From positions 2,852,001-2,916,000 of the forward strand of contig NZ_CP119992.1 of assembly GCF_029338575.1 (NCBI RefSeq): a stretch of DNA of 64,000 nt, in the 5' to 3' direction. The position numbers were made by a program, and so were the translations under genes. Of this stretch, positions 43,148 through 50,391 are shown one piece after another. Source of the DNA: Halomarina halobia. Its GTDB lineage: Archaea > Halobacteriota > Halobacteria > Halobacteriales > Haloarculaceae. The notes below the pieces were generated by a model that saw only the letters and a program-made list of their open reading frames with translations, was not told the origin of the DNA and did no database searches. How positions within the stretch are numbered: the stretch's first letter is position 1; every line of letters begins with the position of its first letter.

Positions 43148-44386
43148 TCAGGCGTTGATGTGTTTGACCTCGTAGCCGTGGCTCCGTATCGAGCGGATGA
43201 TGTTGCGGGCGTGGCCCGCGCCGCTGGTCTCGATACGGAAGACGAGGTAGGCCTCGCCGACGTCGAGTTCGGGGGCGTCGCGCTCGTGGCGGATGGACTG
43301 GATGTTGGCGTTGTGGTCGGCGATGAGCCTCGATATCTCCGCCATCTTCCCCGGCCGGTCGTCGATGCGGACGCGGAGGCGGAGCAACTGCTCGCGGTCG
43401 GTGAGCGCGTGGACGAGCACCGTCTGGAGCATCGTCATGTCGAGGTTGCCCCCGCAGAGCAGCGGCATGACCGTCTCGCCCTCGACGTCGAGGCCGTCGC
43501 TCAGGAGCGCGGCGACCGACGCCGCGCCCGCCCCCTCGACGACCTGCTTCGCCCGCTCTAAGAGCAGGAGTACGGCGCGAGCGATCTCGCCGTCCGTGAC
43601 GGTGACGACTTCGTCCACGTGCTCCTCGATGAGCGAGAGCGTGAGCTCGGAGATCCCGCCGGTCGCGATGCCGTCGGCGATCGTGTTCACCGAGTCGAGC
43701 GTGACGGGTCCGCCCTTCTCCAGGCTGTCCGCGACCGTCGCCGCGCCCTCGGCCTGGACGCCCACGATCCGCGTCTCGGGGGAGAGCTCGGCGAACGCCG
43801 TCGCGATCCCGGAGACGAGTCCGCCGCCCCCGACGGGGACGATCACCGTGTCGACCCCCGGGAGGTCCTCGTGCATCTCGATCCCGAGGGTCCCCTGCCC
43901 CGCGACGATGGCGGGGTCGTCGTAGGCGTGGACGAAGGTCGCGTCCGAGTCGGCCACCAGCTCCCGGGCGTGGGCCATCGCCTCCTGGAAGTCACGCCCG
44001 ACGAGTTCCACCGTCGCGCCGTAGCCCCGGGTGGCGTCGACCTTCGTCTGCGGGGCCGCCCGGGGCATGACGATGGTCGATTCGACGCCGAGGCGGGTCG
44101 CCGCGAGCGCGACTCCCTGGGCGTGGTTGCCCGCGCTGGCCGCCACGAACCGCTCCGCCCCGTCGGACTCGACGCACTGTCTGATCTTGTTGTACGCGCC
44201 GCGCGTCTTGAACGACCCCGTCCACTGCAGGTGCTCCATCTTGAGGTGGATCTCGCCGCCCGTCAGCCGATCGAGCGACGTGCTCCGCTCGACGGGCGTG
44301 CGCTTCACCACCGTCTCGTCGTCGAGTCGCTCCAGCGCCGCCTCGACGTCGGCGAACGTGACCGTCCCCCGCGGGTTCTCGCTCAT
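43148..44386 (-). CDS. ilvA: Threonine/serine ammonia-lyase with C-terminal ACT domain
   Basis: 412 residues. The PLP lysine is Lys60 in WTGSFKTRGAYNK; the phosphate-binding glycine loop reads PVGGGGLVSGIA. The last ~80 residues (LLRLRVRIDDRPGKMAEISRLIADHNANI) form one ACT-like domain, as in catabolic threonine dehydratases of about 400 residues. It deaminates threonine to 2-oxobutyrate and often serine to pyruvate. Its start is 16 nt after the stop of the dimethylglycine dehydrogenase-like gene on the same strand, so they are probably one operon, which favours serine deamination here. Confidence 0.9.
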   Translation of the reverse strand: MSENPRGTVTFADVEAALERLDDETVVKRTPVERSTSLDRLTGGEIHLKMEHLQWTGSFKTRGAYNKIRQCVESDGAERFVAASAGNHAQGVALAATRLGVESTIVMPRAAPQTKVDATRGYGATVELVGRDFQEAMAHARELVADSDATFVHAYDDPAIVAGQGTLGIEMHEDLPGVDTVIVPVGGGGLVSGIATAFAELSPETRIVGVQAEGAATVADSLEKGGPVTLDSVNTIADGIATGGISELTLSLIEEHVDEVVTVTDGEIARAVLLLLERAKQVVEGAGAASVAALLSDGLDVEGETVMPLLCGGNLDMTMLQTVLVHALTDREQLLRLRVRIDDRPGKMAEISRLIADHNANIQSIRHERDAPELDVGEAYLVFRIETSGAGHARNIIRSIRSHGYEVKHINA

Positions 44387-44402
44387 GGCTCCCCCTTCGA
44401 TC

Positions 44403-46901
44403 TCATCGAAGTAGCTTCTCCCGGTCCGGGTCGAACAGCGGTTCGTCCCGCACGGTCGCGCCGTAGCGCTCGCCCTCGTACCGGATCTCGACCGAGCGAC
44501 CGGGTTCGGCGTACGCCGCCGGCAGGTAGCCGTAGACGATCCCCGCGTCGATCGTGTAGCCGTAGTCGGCGCGCGCGGCGTACCCGAGGGTCTCCTCGCC
44601 GTCCGTGATCGGCCGCCCGGCGTCGACCACCGCGCCCGGATCGCCGAGCGTCATCGGCGCGAGCTTCCGGTCGATGCCCCGATCGCGCGCCGCGAGCAGG
44701 GCGTCCTTCCCGACGAAGTCGGTGTCGAGGTCGACCGCGAACCCCAGTCCGGCCTCGTACGGGTCGTACTCCGGCGTGAGGTCCGACCCCCAGAGCCGGA
44801 AGCCCTTCTCCATGCTCATCGAGTTCAGCGCGGCGTCGCCCATCGCGAGGACGCCGTGGTCCTCGCCGGCCGCCCAGACGGTCTCCCAGAGCCCCGCGCC
44901 GTACTCCATCGGGGCGTACAGCTCCCAGCCGAGTTCGCCCACGTAGGAGACGCGCAGCATGGTGACCGGTACGCTCCCGACGTACGTCTCCTGCACCGAG
45001 AAGAACGGGAACGCGTCGTTCGAGAGGTCCGCCTCGGTGACGGGCCCGAGGGTCGCGCGGGCGTTCGGCCCCCAGACGCCGAGCCCGCAGTAGCCCGAGG
45101 TCCGGTCGACGACCGTCACCGAGCCGTCGTCGGGGGCGCGCTCGCGGATCCAGCGGCCCTGCTCGGTGCCCGACGCCCCGCCGCCGGTCAGCAGGAGGAA
45201 CCGGTCGTCCGCCAGCCGGGAGACCGTCAGGTCGGCGAGGACGCCCCCGGCCTCGTTCAGCATGGTCGTGTACCGGACGCGCCCCGGCGACACGTCGACG
45301 TCGTTGGAGAGCAGCCCCTGGAGGTAGTCGCGCGCCCCGTCGCCGGTCACCTCGATGACGGTGAACGACGTCAGGTCGTACAGCCCGACGCGGTCGCGGA
45401 CGGCCCGGTGCTCGATCCCGTGGGCCGGCGACCAGCCCCGTCCAAGCCAGCCCGACCGATCGGGCACGTCGTACTCGGGGCCGAGCGCCTCGTTCGCCTC
45501 GTACCACTGCGCCGACTCCCAGCCGCCGCTGTCGTAGAACTCCGCGCCCAGCTCCCGCTGGTGGGGGTGGTAGGGGCTCCGCCGGAGGCCGCGCTGGCCC
45601 CGCGGCTGCTCTCGCGGGTGGACGAGCTGGTAGACCTCGCGGTACTGCTGGCCGCCGCGGTCGCGGACGTACGACCGCGCGCCGGCGTGGGGCTGGAACC
45701 GATCGACGTGCGCCCCGGTCACGTCCACGCGCTCGCCGGCGAGCCGCGGGACGCCCCGCTCCATCCACTCGGCGACGACCTCCCCCGCGCCGCCGGACTG
45801 GGTGACCCAGATCGCGAGCGCCCACCAGAGGCCGTCCACCTCCTCGGTCTCCCCCAGGATGGGCATGCCGTCGGGCGTGAACGAGAACATCCCGTTGATC
45901 CGCGAGGTGAACTCGCAGTCCCCGAGCGCGGGGACGAGTTCGCGCGCCGCGTCGTGGGCAGACCGGTCGTGGTCGGGGTGGGTGTTCTCGTAGAAGTGCT
46001 CCGCGGTGAACTCGCGGATCGAGGGCATCTCGGGGGCCTCCTCGGGGGCGAGGATGTCCTCCGGGTCGACCAGCAGCGGCGCGTGGTTGTACGAGCCGAC
46101 GCCGTAGCGCTCCCCGTGCTGGCGGAAGTACAGCGAGTAGTCCTGGTGGCGCAGGATCGGCTGTTCGATCTCGCGGGTCGCCCCGGCCAGCGTGTCCAGC
46201 TCGTCGGAGACGAGGTACTGGTGGGCGCAGGGGACGAGCGGGACGTCCACGCCGACCATGTCGCCGAACAGCGGCCCCCAGATGTTCGTGGCGACCAGCA
46301 CCTCGTCGGCGGCGACGCGCCCCCGGTCGGTGACGACCGCGCGCACCGCGCCGTCCTCGACCTCGACGTCGGTGACCGTCGTGTGGCCGTAGAACTCCGC
46401 CCCCCGCTCGCTGGCGCGCTCCGCCATCGTCGCGGAGACGTCGACCGCGTGGGCCTTCCCGTCCGTCGGGACGTAGTACCCCCCGCGGATCACCGACTCG
46501 TCGATCTGGGGGACGCGCTCGGCGACCGCCTCCGGCGAGAGCAGTTCGCCCCCCTCGATCCCGTAGGCCATCCCCCGCTCGCGCTTTCGCTTCAGGTACG
46601 CCCAGCGCTCCGGGCTGTAGGCGACCTCGATGCCGCCGCACGTGCGAAAGCCGTCGAGGTCGGCGTACAGCTCCCGGGTGTACGCGGCCATCCTCGTCAT
46701 CAGCTCGTTCCCGGCCGTCTGGAACACCAGCCCGGGGGCGTGGGAGGTCGAGCCGCCGGTCTCGAACAGCGGCCCCTGATCGACGACGACGACGTCCTCG
46801 CGGCCGAGGTCGGTCAGGTGGTAGGCGGCGCTGCACCCGACGCACCCCGCGCCGACGATGACCGTTCCCGCCCTCGACGGCGGCGTGTCCTCTGCTGTCA
46901 T
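44403..46901 (-). CDS. Dimethylglycine/sarcosine dehydrogenase-like FAD oxidoreductase fused to a GcvT (aminomethyl-THF) domain
   Basis: 832 residues in two parts. Residues 1-430 are a DAO-type FAD domain with GAGCVG at 17-22 and GSTSHAPGL, where His54 is the expected covalent-FAD residue. Residues 440-832 are a GcvT-like tetrahydrofolate-binding domain with AVRDRVGLYDLTSFTVIEVTG, LNEAGGVLADLTVSRL and SYVGELGWELY. The layout is that of dimethylglycine and sarcosine dehydrogenases, which demethylate the amine and pass the carbon to tetrahydrofolate. A TATA-like box (46923-46930) lies about 26 nt before the ATG. It is divergent from the Rieske gene. Confidence 0.88.
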   Translation of the reverse strand: MTAEDTPPSRAGTVIVGAGCVGCSAAYHLTDLGREDVVVVDQGPLFETGGSTSHAPGLVFQTAGNELMTRMAAYTRELYADLDGFRTCGGIEVAYSPERWAYLKRKRERGMAYGIEGGELLSPEAVAERVPQIDESVIRGGYYVPTDGKAHAVDVSATMAERASERGAEFYGHTTVTDVEVEDGAVRAVVTDRGRVAADEVLVATNIWGPLFGDMVGVDVPLVPCAHQYLVSDELDTLAGATREIEQPILRHQDYSLYFRQHGERYGVGSYNHAPLLVDPEDILAPEEAPEMPSIREFTAEHFYENTHPDHDRSAHDAARELVPALGDCEFTSRINGMFSFTPDGMPILGETEEVDGLWWALAIWVTQSGGAGEVVAEWMERGVPRLAGERVDVTGAHVDRFQPHAGARSYVRDRGGQQYREVYQLVHPREQPRGQRGLRRSPYHPHQRELGAEFYDSGGWESAQWYEANEALGPEYDVPDRSGWLGRGWSPAHGIEHRAVRDRVGLYDLTSFTVIEVTGDGARDYLQGLLSNDVDVSPGRVRYTTMLNEAGGVLADLTVSRLADDRFLLLTGGGASGTEQGRWIRERAPDDGSVTVVDRTSGYCGLGVWGPNARATLGPVTEADLSNDAFPFFSVQETYVGSVPVTMLRVSYVGELGWELYAPMEYGAGLWETVWAAGEDHGVLAMGDAALNSMSMEKGFRLWGSDLTPEYDPYEAGLGFAVDLDTDFVGKDALLAARDRGIDRKLAPMTLGDPGAVVDAGRPITDGEETLGYAARADYGYTIDAGIVYGYLPAAYAEPGRSVEIRYEGERYGATVRDEPLFDPDREKLLR

Positions 46902-46922
46902 GTATCGTGATCCGGTCAACCC

Positions 46923-46930
46923 CGGCATAA
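46923..46930 (-). promoter_or_regulatory. TATA box of the dimethylglycine dehydrogenase-like gene
   Basis: GGCTTATG on the minus strand, centred about 26 nt before the ATG; predicts a leaderless transcript. Confidence 0.45.
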
Positions 46931-47095
46931 GCCTCCGTGTGAGATAGCTAACCCATTCAAGCCCCGCCGTCGAACGGGTCGAGAGGCCCCGTTCCCCTGG
47001 TCGGTTCGCGGGGGTCGGTGGGCGACCCTTCTACGGCCCGGTTCGCGGTGTCCAGTCGAGCGATCGCTGACCAGGCAGCCCACGACGGGTAGGAC

Positions 47096-47203
47096 TGAAA
47101 GGGGCCTGGCGCTACGCGAACCCCGGCGACGTAAGCACTACAGCGAGCGCTAGCGAGCGAAGCGCGCAACGAACCGTGGGAGCGTAGCGCCAGGGGGCTT
47201 TCG
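47096..47203. repeat. Imperfect inverted repeat element (long hairpin)
   Basis: The left arm 47096-47117 and right arm 47182-47203 pair. The inner 13 bp, CCTGGCGCTACGC against GCGTAGCGCCAGG, are perfect; the outer part is interrupted by a GGG/GGG mismatch and resumes with GAAAG/CTTTC. The 64-nt interior holds a short CGAGCGCTAGCGAGCG palindrome. It could be a miniature non-coding mobile element, an RNA structure or a bidirectional terminator-like block. Confidence 0.55.
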
Positions 47204-47280
47204 GGGCGTATTTGCGGTCTCCACTCCCTCGTCCGAGTTCGCCCCCGTACTTATACGTCTGGGATACTGGCGGTCAAGGC

Positions 47281-47288
47281 TTTTTAAC
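47281..47288 (+). promoter_or_regulatory. TATA box of the Rieske oxygenase gene
   Basis: TTTTTAAC centred about 25 nt before the ATG at 47310, fitting a leaderless transcript. Confidence 0.5.
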
Positions 47289-47309
47289 GAATGTGGTCAC
47301 CAATAGCAC

Positions 47310-48449
47310 ATGACACGGTGGAACAACGGAACCGACGAGGTCGGCACCGTCAGCGCCGACATCACCGAGGAGACGAACGCGCTCCCGGCGAGGTACTTCA
47401 CCGACCCCGAGGTCCACGAGATGGAGAAGGAGGCGGTGTTCTCCCGGTACTGGATCTACGCGGGGCACGCGAACGCCGTCCCGGAGCCGGGTGACTTCTT
47501 CACCCGGACGGTCGGCGACCGGCAGGTCATCGTCGTGCGCGACCGCGACGGCGAGGTGCGGGCGTACTACAACGTCTGCGCCCACCGCGGGTCGAAGATG
47601 GTCGACGACACCCCGATGACCGACCCGGGCAACATGCGGCGGATCAAGTGCCCGTACCACCTCTGGACGTACGACCTGGACGGGACGCTCGCGAGCACGC
47701 CGAAGAGCTTCGAGGAGGCGAGTCTCAACCCCGACCTCGAGGACGACGAGGTGCGGAAGCTCGACCCCGAGCGAAACGGGCTGATGGAGGTACACACCGA
47801 CTCGATCGGCCCGCTGGTGTTCGTCAACTTCGACGACGATCCGATGGCGCTCGCGGAGCAGGCGGGGAAGATGAAGGACGAACTGGAGGCGCTGCCGCTC
47901 GAGGAGTACGAACTCGCCCGCCGGTACGTCTCGGAGGTGGAGTGCAACTGGAAGACCTTCGGCGGCAACTACTCCGAGTGCGATCACTGCCAGTCCAATC
48001 ACCAGGACTGGATCAAGGGGATCCGACTCGACGAGTCCGAACTCGAGGTCGACGACTACCACTGGGTCCTCCACTACACCCACGAGGAGGACGTGGACGA
48101 CGAGCTACGCATCCACGAGGAACACGAGGCCAAGTTCTACTACCTCTGGCCGAACTTCACCGTCAACATGTACGGGACCGCCGACGGCTACGGCACCTAC
48201 ATCATCGATCCCATCGACGAGGGGCGGTTCCAGCTCATCGCCGACTACTACTTCCGGGACGCCGACCTGAGCGAGGAGGAGGAGGAGTTCGTCCGGACGA
48301 GCCGGCAGCTCCAGGAGGAGGACTTCGAGCTGGTCGAACGCCAGTACGCGGGGCTGAAGATGGGCGCGATGGCGCAGGCGCAGCTCGGGCCGAACGAGCA
48401 CACGCTCCACAAGTTCCACCGCCTCGCCCAGGAGGCGTACGACGCGTGA
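47310..48449 (+). CDS. Rieske non-heme iron oxygenase alpha subunit, probable glycine betaine demethylase
   Basis: 379 residues. Rieske [2Fe-2S] ligands are Cys90, His92, Cys114 and His117. The catalytic domain has GGNYSECDHCQSNHQDW, with His226 and His231 as expected iron ligands and Asp225 or Glu223 in the electron bridge. The sequence plan resembles the GbcA/stachydrine demethylase group rather than aromatic-ring dioxygenases. It would demethylate glycine betaine to dimethylglycine with O2 and electrons from a separate reductase. The neighbouring genes for dimethylglycine, sarcosine and glycine metabolism and a BCCT carrier support this. The reductase (GbcB-type) is not in the window. Confidence 0.85.
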   Translation: MTRWNNGTDEVGTVSADITEETNALPARYFTDPEVHEMEKEAVFSRYWIYAGHANAVPEPGDFFTRTVGDRQVIVVRDRDGEVRAYYNVCAHRGSKMVDDTPMTDPGNMRRIKCPYHLWTYDLDGTLASTPKSFEEASLNPDLEDDEVRKLDPERNGLMEVHTDSIGPLVFVNFDDDPMALAEQAGKMKDELEALPLEEYELARRYVSEVECNWKTFGGNYSECDHCQSNHQDWIKGIRLDESELEVDDYHWVLHYTHEEDVDDELRIHEEHEAKFYYLWPNFTVNMYGTADGYGTYIIDPIDEGRFQLIADYYFRDADLSEEEEEFVRTSRQLQEEDFELVERQYAGLKMGAMAQAQLGPNEHTLHKFHRLAQEAYDA

Positions 48450-48468
48450 GCGGCCCGTCCGTCCGATC

Positions 48469-48828
48469 ATGAGCGAACGGAGATCCGCGGCGTTCGTCGT
48501 CGCCTGCCCCGACTGCGAGGAGCGGCGGGCGACGGACGACGCGAACGAGACCGTCGCCTTCTACCGGCGCCACCGCGCCGCGACCGGCCACGACGTCGTG
48601 TGGGAGCGCGCCGCGTTCGACGGCGACGACGCCCTCCCGGACGGCGACCTCGCGGCGATCGTCGACGAACTCGACGGACGCCACGAGGACGGCGTCCCTA
48701 TCGGGGTCGTCGCCGCGGCGCTGGGCGCGCGGGGCGTCTCGATGGGCGAGACGCTGGAGCGGATCCGGGCGCTGCGGATGCGCGGGGGGCTCTACGAGCC
48801 GCGGGACGATCACCTCCGCGCGACCTGA
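48469..48828 (+). CDS. Small putative winged-helix protein with N-terminal CxxC
   Basis: 119 residues. The N-terminus has VACPDCEERRATDD, a single CxxC knuckle with HRAATGHDV downstream as possible metal ligands. The C-terminal half (DGVPIGVVAAALGARGVSMGETLERIRALRMRGGLYEP) has the helix-turn-helix-wing pattern of haloarchaeal MCM/replication-factor-like winged helices. It starts 19 nt after the Rieske gene and is probably co-transcribed, so it may regulate the betaine genes. That role is inferred from position only. Confidence 0.65.
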   Translation: MSERRSAAFVVACPDCEERRATDDANETVAFYRRHRAATGHDVVWERAAFDGDDALPDGDLAAIVDELDGRHEDGVPIGVVAAALGARGVSMGETLERIRALRMRGGLYEPRDDHLRAT

Positions 48829-48844
48829 CCGCCGGTGCCCCCGG

Positions 48845-49498
48845 TCACTCCTCTTTGAGCGTCGCCTCGATGAGCCTTGCCGTCCCGCGGCGGATGCGCC
48901 CGCCGACCGCCGTGGGCGAGATGTCGAGCGCCTCGGCGAGGTCCTCGAGCGACGTCTCGCGGGGCTCGCTGAAGTACCCCCGTTCGTACGCCATCAGCAG
49001 CGTGACCCGCTGTGCCTCCGTCAACCCCGTGACGCCGCCGATGGTCCACTCCTCCTGCCGGTAGAGCTGTCTCAGCTCGAACGCGATGCCCTCGGCCTCG
49101 CAGTACTCCCACAGCGGCGCGAGCGCCTCCCGGTCGGGGAGTTGCAGCCGAACGGCCCACCCGACGCTGTCGCTCTCGGCCTCGAGCATGAGGCCGCCGA
49201 CCTCCGCGGTCCTCGGCGAGAGTAGCTTCGTCCCCTCCGGGTGGCACAACCTGTAGATGCGCGTCGATCCCGACGCCGAGACCAGCGTCGCCGAGTCGAC
49301 GGTGTGGTCCTCCTCGAGCGACGCTTCGAACGCTCGCAGCGCGTCCTCCTCCCCCTCGACCAGGAAGAAGAACATCCCCGTCTCGGGGTCCGTTCCCGAG
49401 TGAGGGACGACCTGCACGGCCACGTCCGAGACGGCCCTGATGGTGGGGGCGAGCGCCATGTCGGGGTGGGCGACGTACACCTCGGCGATGACGTTCAC
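48845..49498 (-). CDS. Short Bat-type HTH_10 transcriptional regulator
   Basis: 217 residues. The N-terminal ~150 residues are the Bat-associated sensor-like domain (VIAEVYVAHPDMALAPTIRA onward), without PAS or GAF. The C-terminal HTH_10 reads LTEAQRVTLLMAYERGYFSEPRETSLEDLAEALDISPTAVGGRIRRG. No ATG is in frame near the domain start; GTG at 49498 matches where related proteins begin. Such proteins activate or repress haloarchaeal genes. It converges with the putative winged-helix gene behind the Rieske gene, so the betaine cluster is one possible target. Confidence 0.8.
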   Translation of the reverse strand: MNVIAEVYVAHPDMALAPTIRAVSDVAVQVVPHSGTDPETGMFFFLVEGEEDALRAFEASLEEDHTVDSATLVSASGSTRIYRLCHPEGTKLLSPRTAEVGGLMLEAESDSVGWAVRLQLPDREALAPLWEYCEAEGIAFELRQLYRQEEWTIGGVTGLTEAQRVTLLMAYERGYFSEPRETSLEDLAEALDISPTAVGGRIRRGTARLIEATLKEE

Positions 49499-49653
49499 GG
49501 CCGTTCGCCCCGCGGGGTGCCTCCGGCCGACGCGGCCGGAGGCGATCTCGATCGCGCGCCCGCCGCTCGCCCGGTCGTCGAGGGTGCCCTCCCCGCGGTT
49601 CCCCGACCGACGGCGCACCGGACCTCGCGTGGTGTGTGCATGTATGACAAAGA

Positions 49654-49666
49654 GATGTCGAACATC
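49654..49666. promoter_or_regulatory. Palindrome upstream of the short Bat-type regulator
   Basis: GATGT-CGA-ACATC, perfect 5-bp arms, in an AT-richer patch about 160 nt before the chosen start. Possible operator or autoregulatory site. Confidence 0.3.
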
Positions 49667-49764
49667 GGTTGTAAGGGTTGTGCCGGCGCGGTCGACGCGC
49701 GGGCGAGGGGTCCGCCGGGATTCCCGTCGAACCGGACGACGCCTCTCCTCCGGTGGATCTCTCC

Positions 49765-50109
49765 TCAGCGCCCGCTCTGGTACCGGTTCAGGAGCGTCTC
49801 GTCGAGCGCCGTCGCCGCGGGGTCGTGTCCCGCGAGCCACACGCGGTCGGACGCCGGGTCGTAGGTCACGACATCCCGGTCCGCGAGCGCCGGGACGTGC
49901 GTCTCGTAGAGGTCGAAGTACCGTTCCAGTACGTCGGTCTCCGGGATCTCGGGGAGCGGTCGGCCGCGCTCTCTCACCGACACCTCGTCGGCGAGGTCCG
50001 CGAGCGTCACCGAGACGTGCTCCCGGACGGTGGAGAGTACGAACCGCTGGACGGGGTGGAGCGCCGTCTCGAGGTGGGCGTCGCCGTCGGCATCATCGGG
50101 TACCGTCAC
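49765..50109 (-). CDS. DUF7344-like small winged-helix protein (copy C)
   Basis: 114 residues. It has the pattern LHPVQRFVLSTVREH, LADLADEVSVRERGRPLPEIP, LYETHVPALADRDVVTYDPASDRVWLAG seen in haloarchaeal DUF7344-type winged helices, which carry no sensor domain. It starts with a GTG whose bases overlap the stop of the 52-residue ORF upstream (GTGA), implying coupled translation. Its closest relative in the window is copy B at 52183-52536, with matching LADEV-x-VRE-x-x-RPL-x-EIP. Confidence 0.8.
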   Translation of the reverse strand: MTVPDDADGDAHLETALHPVQRFVLSTVREHVSVTLADLADEVSVRERGRPLPEIPETDVLERYFDLYETHVPALADRDVVTYDPASDRVWLAGHDPAATALDETLLNRYQSGR

Positions 50110-50264
50110 GGCGACGGATCCCCGGTGACGGCCGCGCGGTCACGGGGGTCGCCGTCGGCGTCGGCCGGGACGCGACGACCGTCGAGCGAACCGCCGTCGG
50201 TGTCGACCCGGATGGTCGGGCGAACCCCTCGCTCCCGTTCGGAAGTCGGTGTCACGCGGCTCAT
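50106..50264 (-). CDS. 52-residue leader ORF, function unknown
   Basis: Short charged protein (MSRVTPTSERERG..., ending GDPSP) with no recognised domain. Two features argue that it is translated. Its ATG lies about 26 nt downstream of a TATA box, the spacing of a leaderless start. Its TGA stop overlaps the GTG start of the DUF7344-like gene by 2 nt. It may exist mainly to deliver ribosomes to the next gene. Confidence 0.5.
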   Translation of the reverse strand: MSRVTPTSERERGVRPTIRVDTDGGSLDGRRVPADADGDPRDRAAVTGDPSP

Positions 50265-50286
50265 CGTCCCGAAGTCGAGGGAGGGG

Positions 50287-50294
50287 GATATAAC
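50287..50294 (-). promoter_or_regulatory. TATA box of the copy C operon
   Basis: GTTATATC on the minus strand, about 26 nt before the ATG of the 52-residue ORF and just downstream of a CTAG palindrome. Confidence 0.55.
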
Positions 50295-50301
50295 CGGGGG
50301 A

Positions 50302-50316
50302 GCTAGTCACGCTAGC
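50302..50316. promoter_or_regulatory. CTAG-type palindromic operator candidate, site 1
   Basis: GCTAG-TCACG-CTAGC, perfect 5-bp arms, preceded by a G-run and an A (AGCTAGT core). It sits about 7 bp upstream of the TATA box. The same core and position occur at site 2 (52945-52961). Confidence 0.6.
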
Positions 50317-50391
50317 CCCGACGGACCACGGGATCGGCGGATCACCGGACGTGGTCGGCTCCTCGACGGCCGACGGGTCAGCGGTCAGCGA

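Larger units (their letters stand above)
46902..47309. other. Divergent promoter region of the betaine genes, with a long hairpin
   Basis: No protein gene is seen in 408 bp. It contains the two divergent promoters and the inverted-repeat element listed separately. The middle part has CGAGCGCTAGCGAGCG-like short palindromes. Confidence 0.55.
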
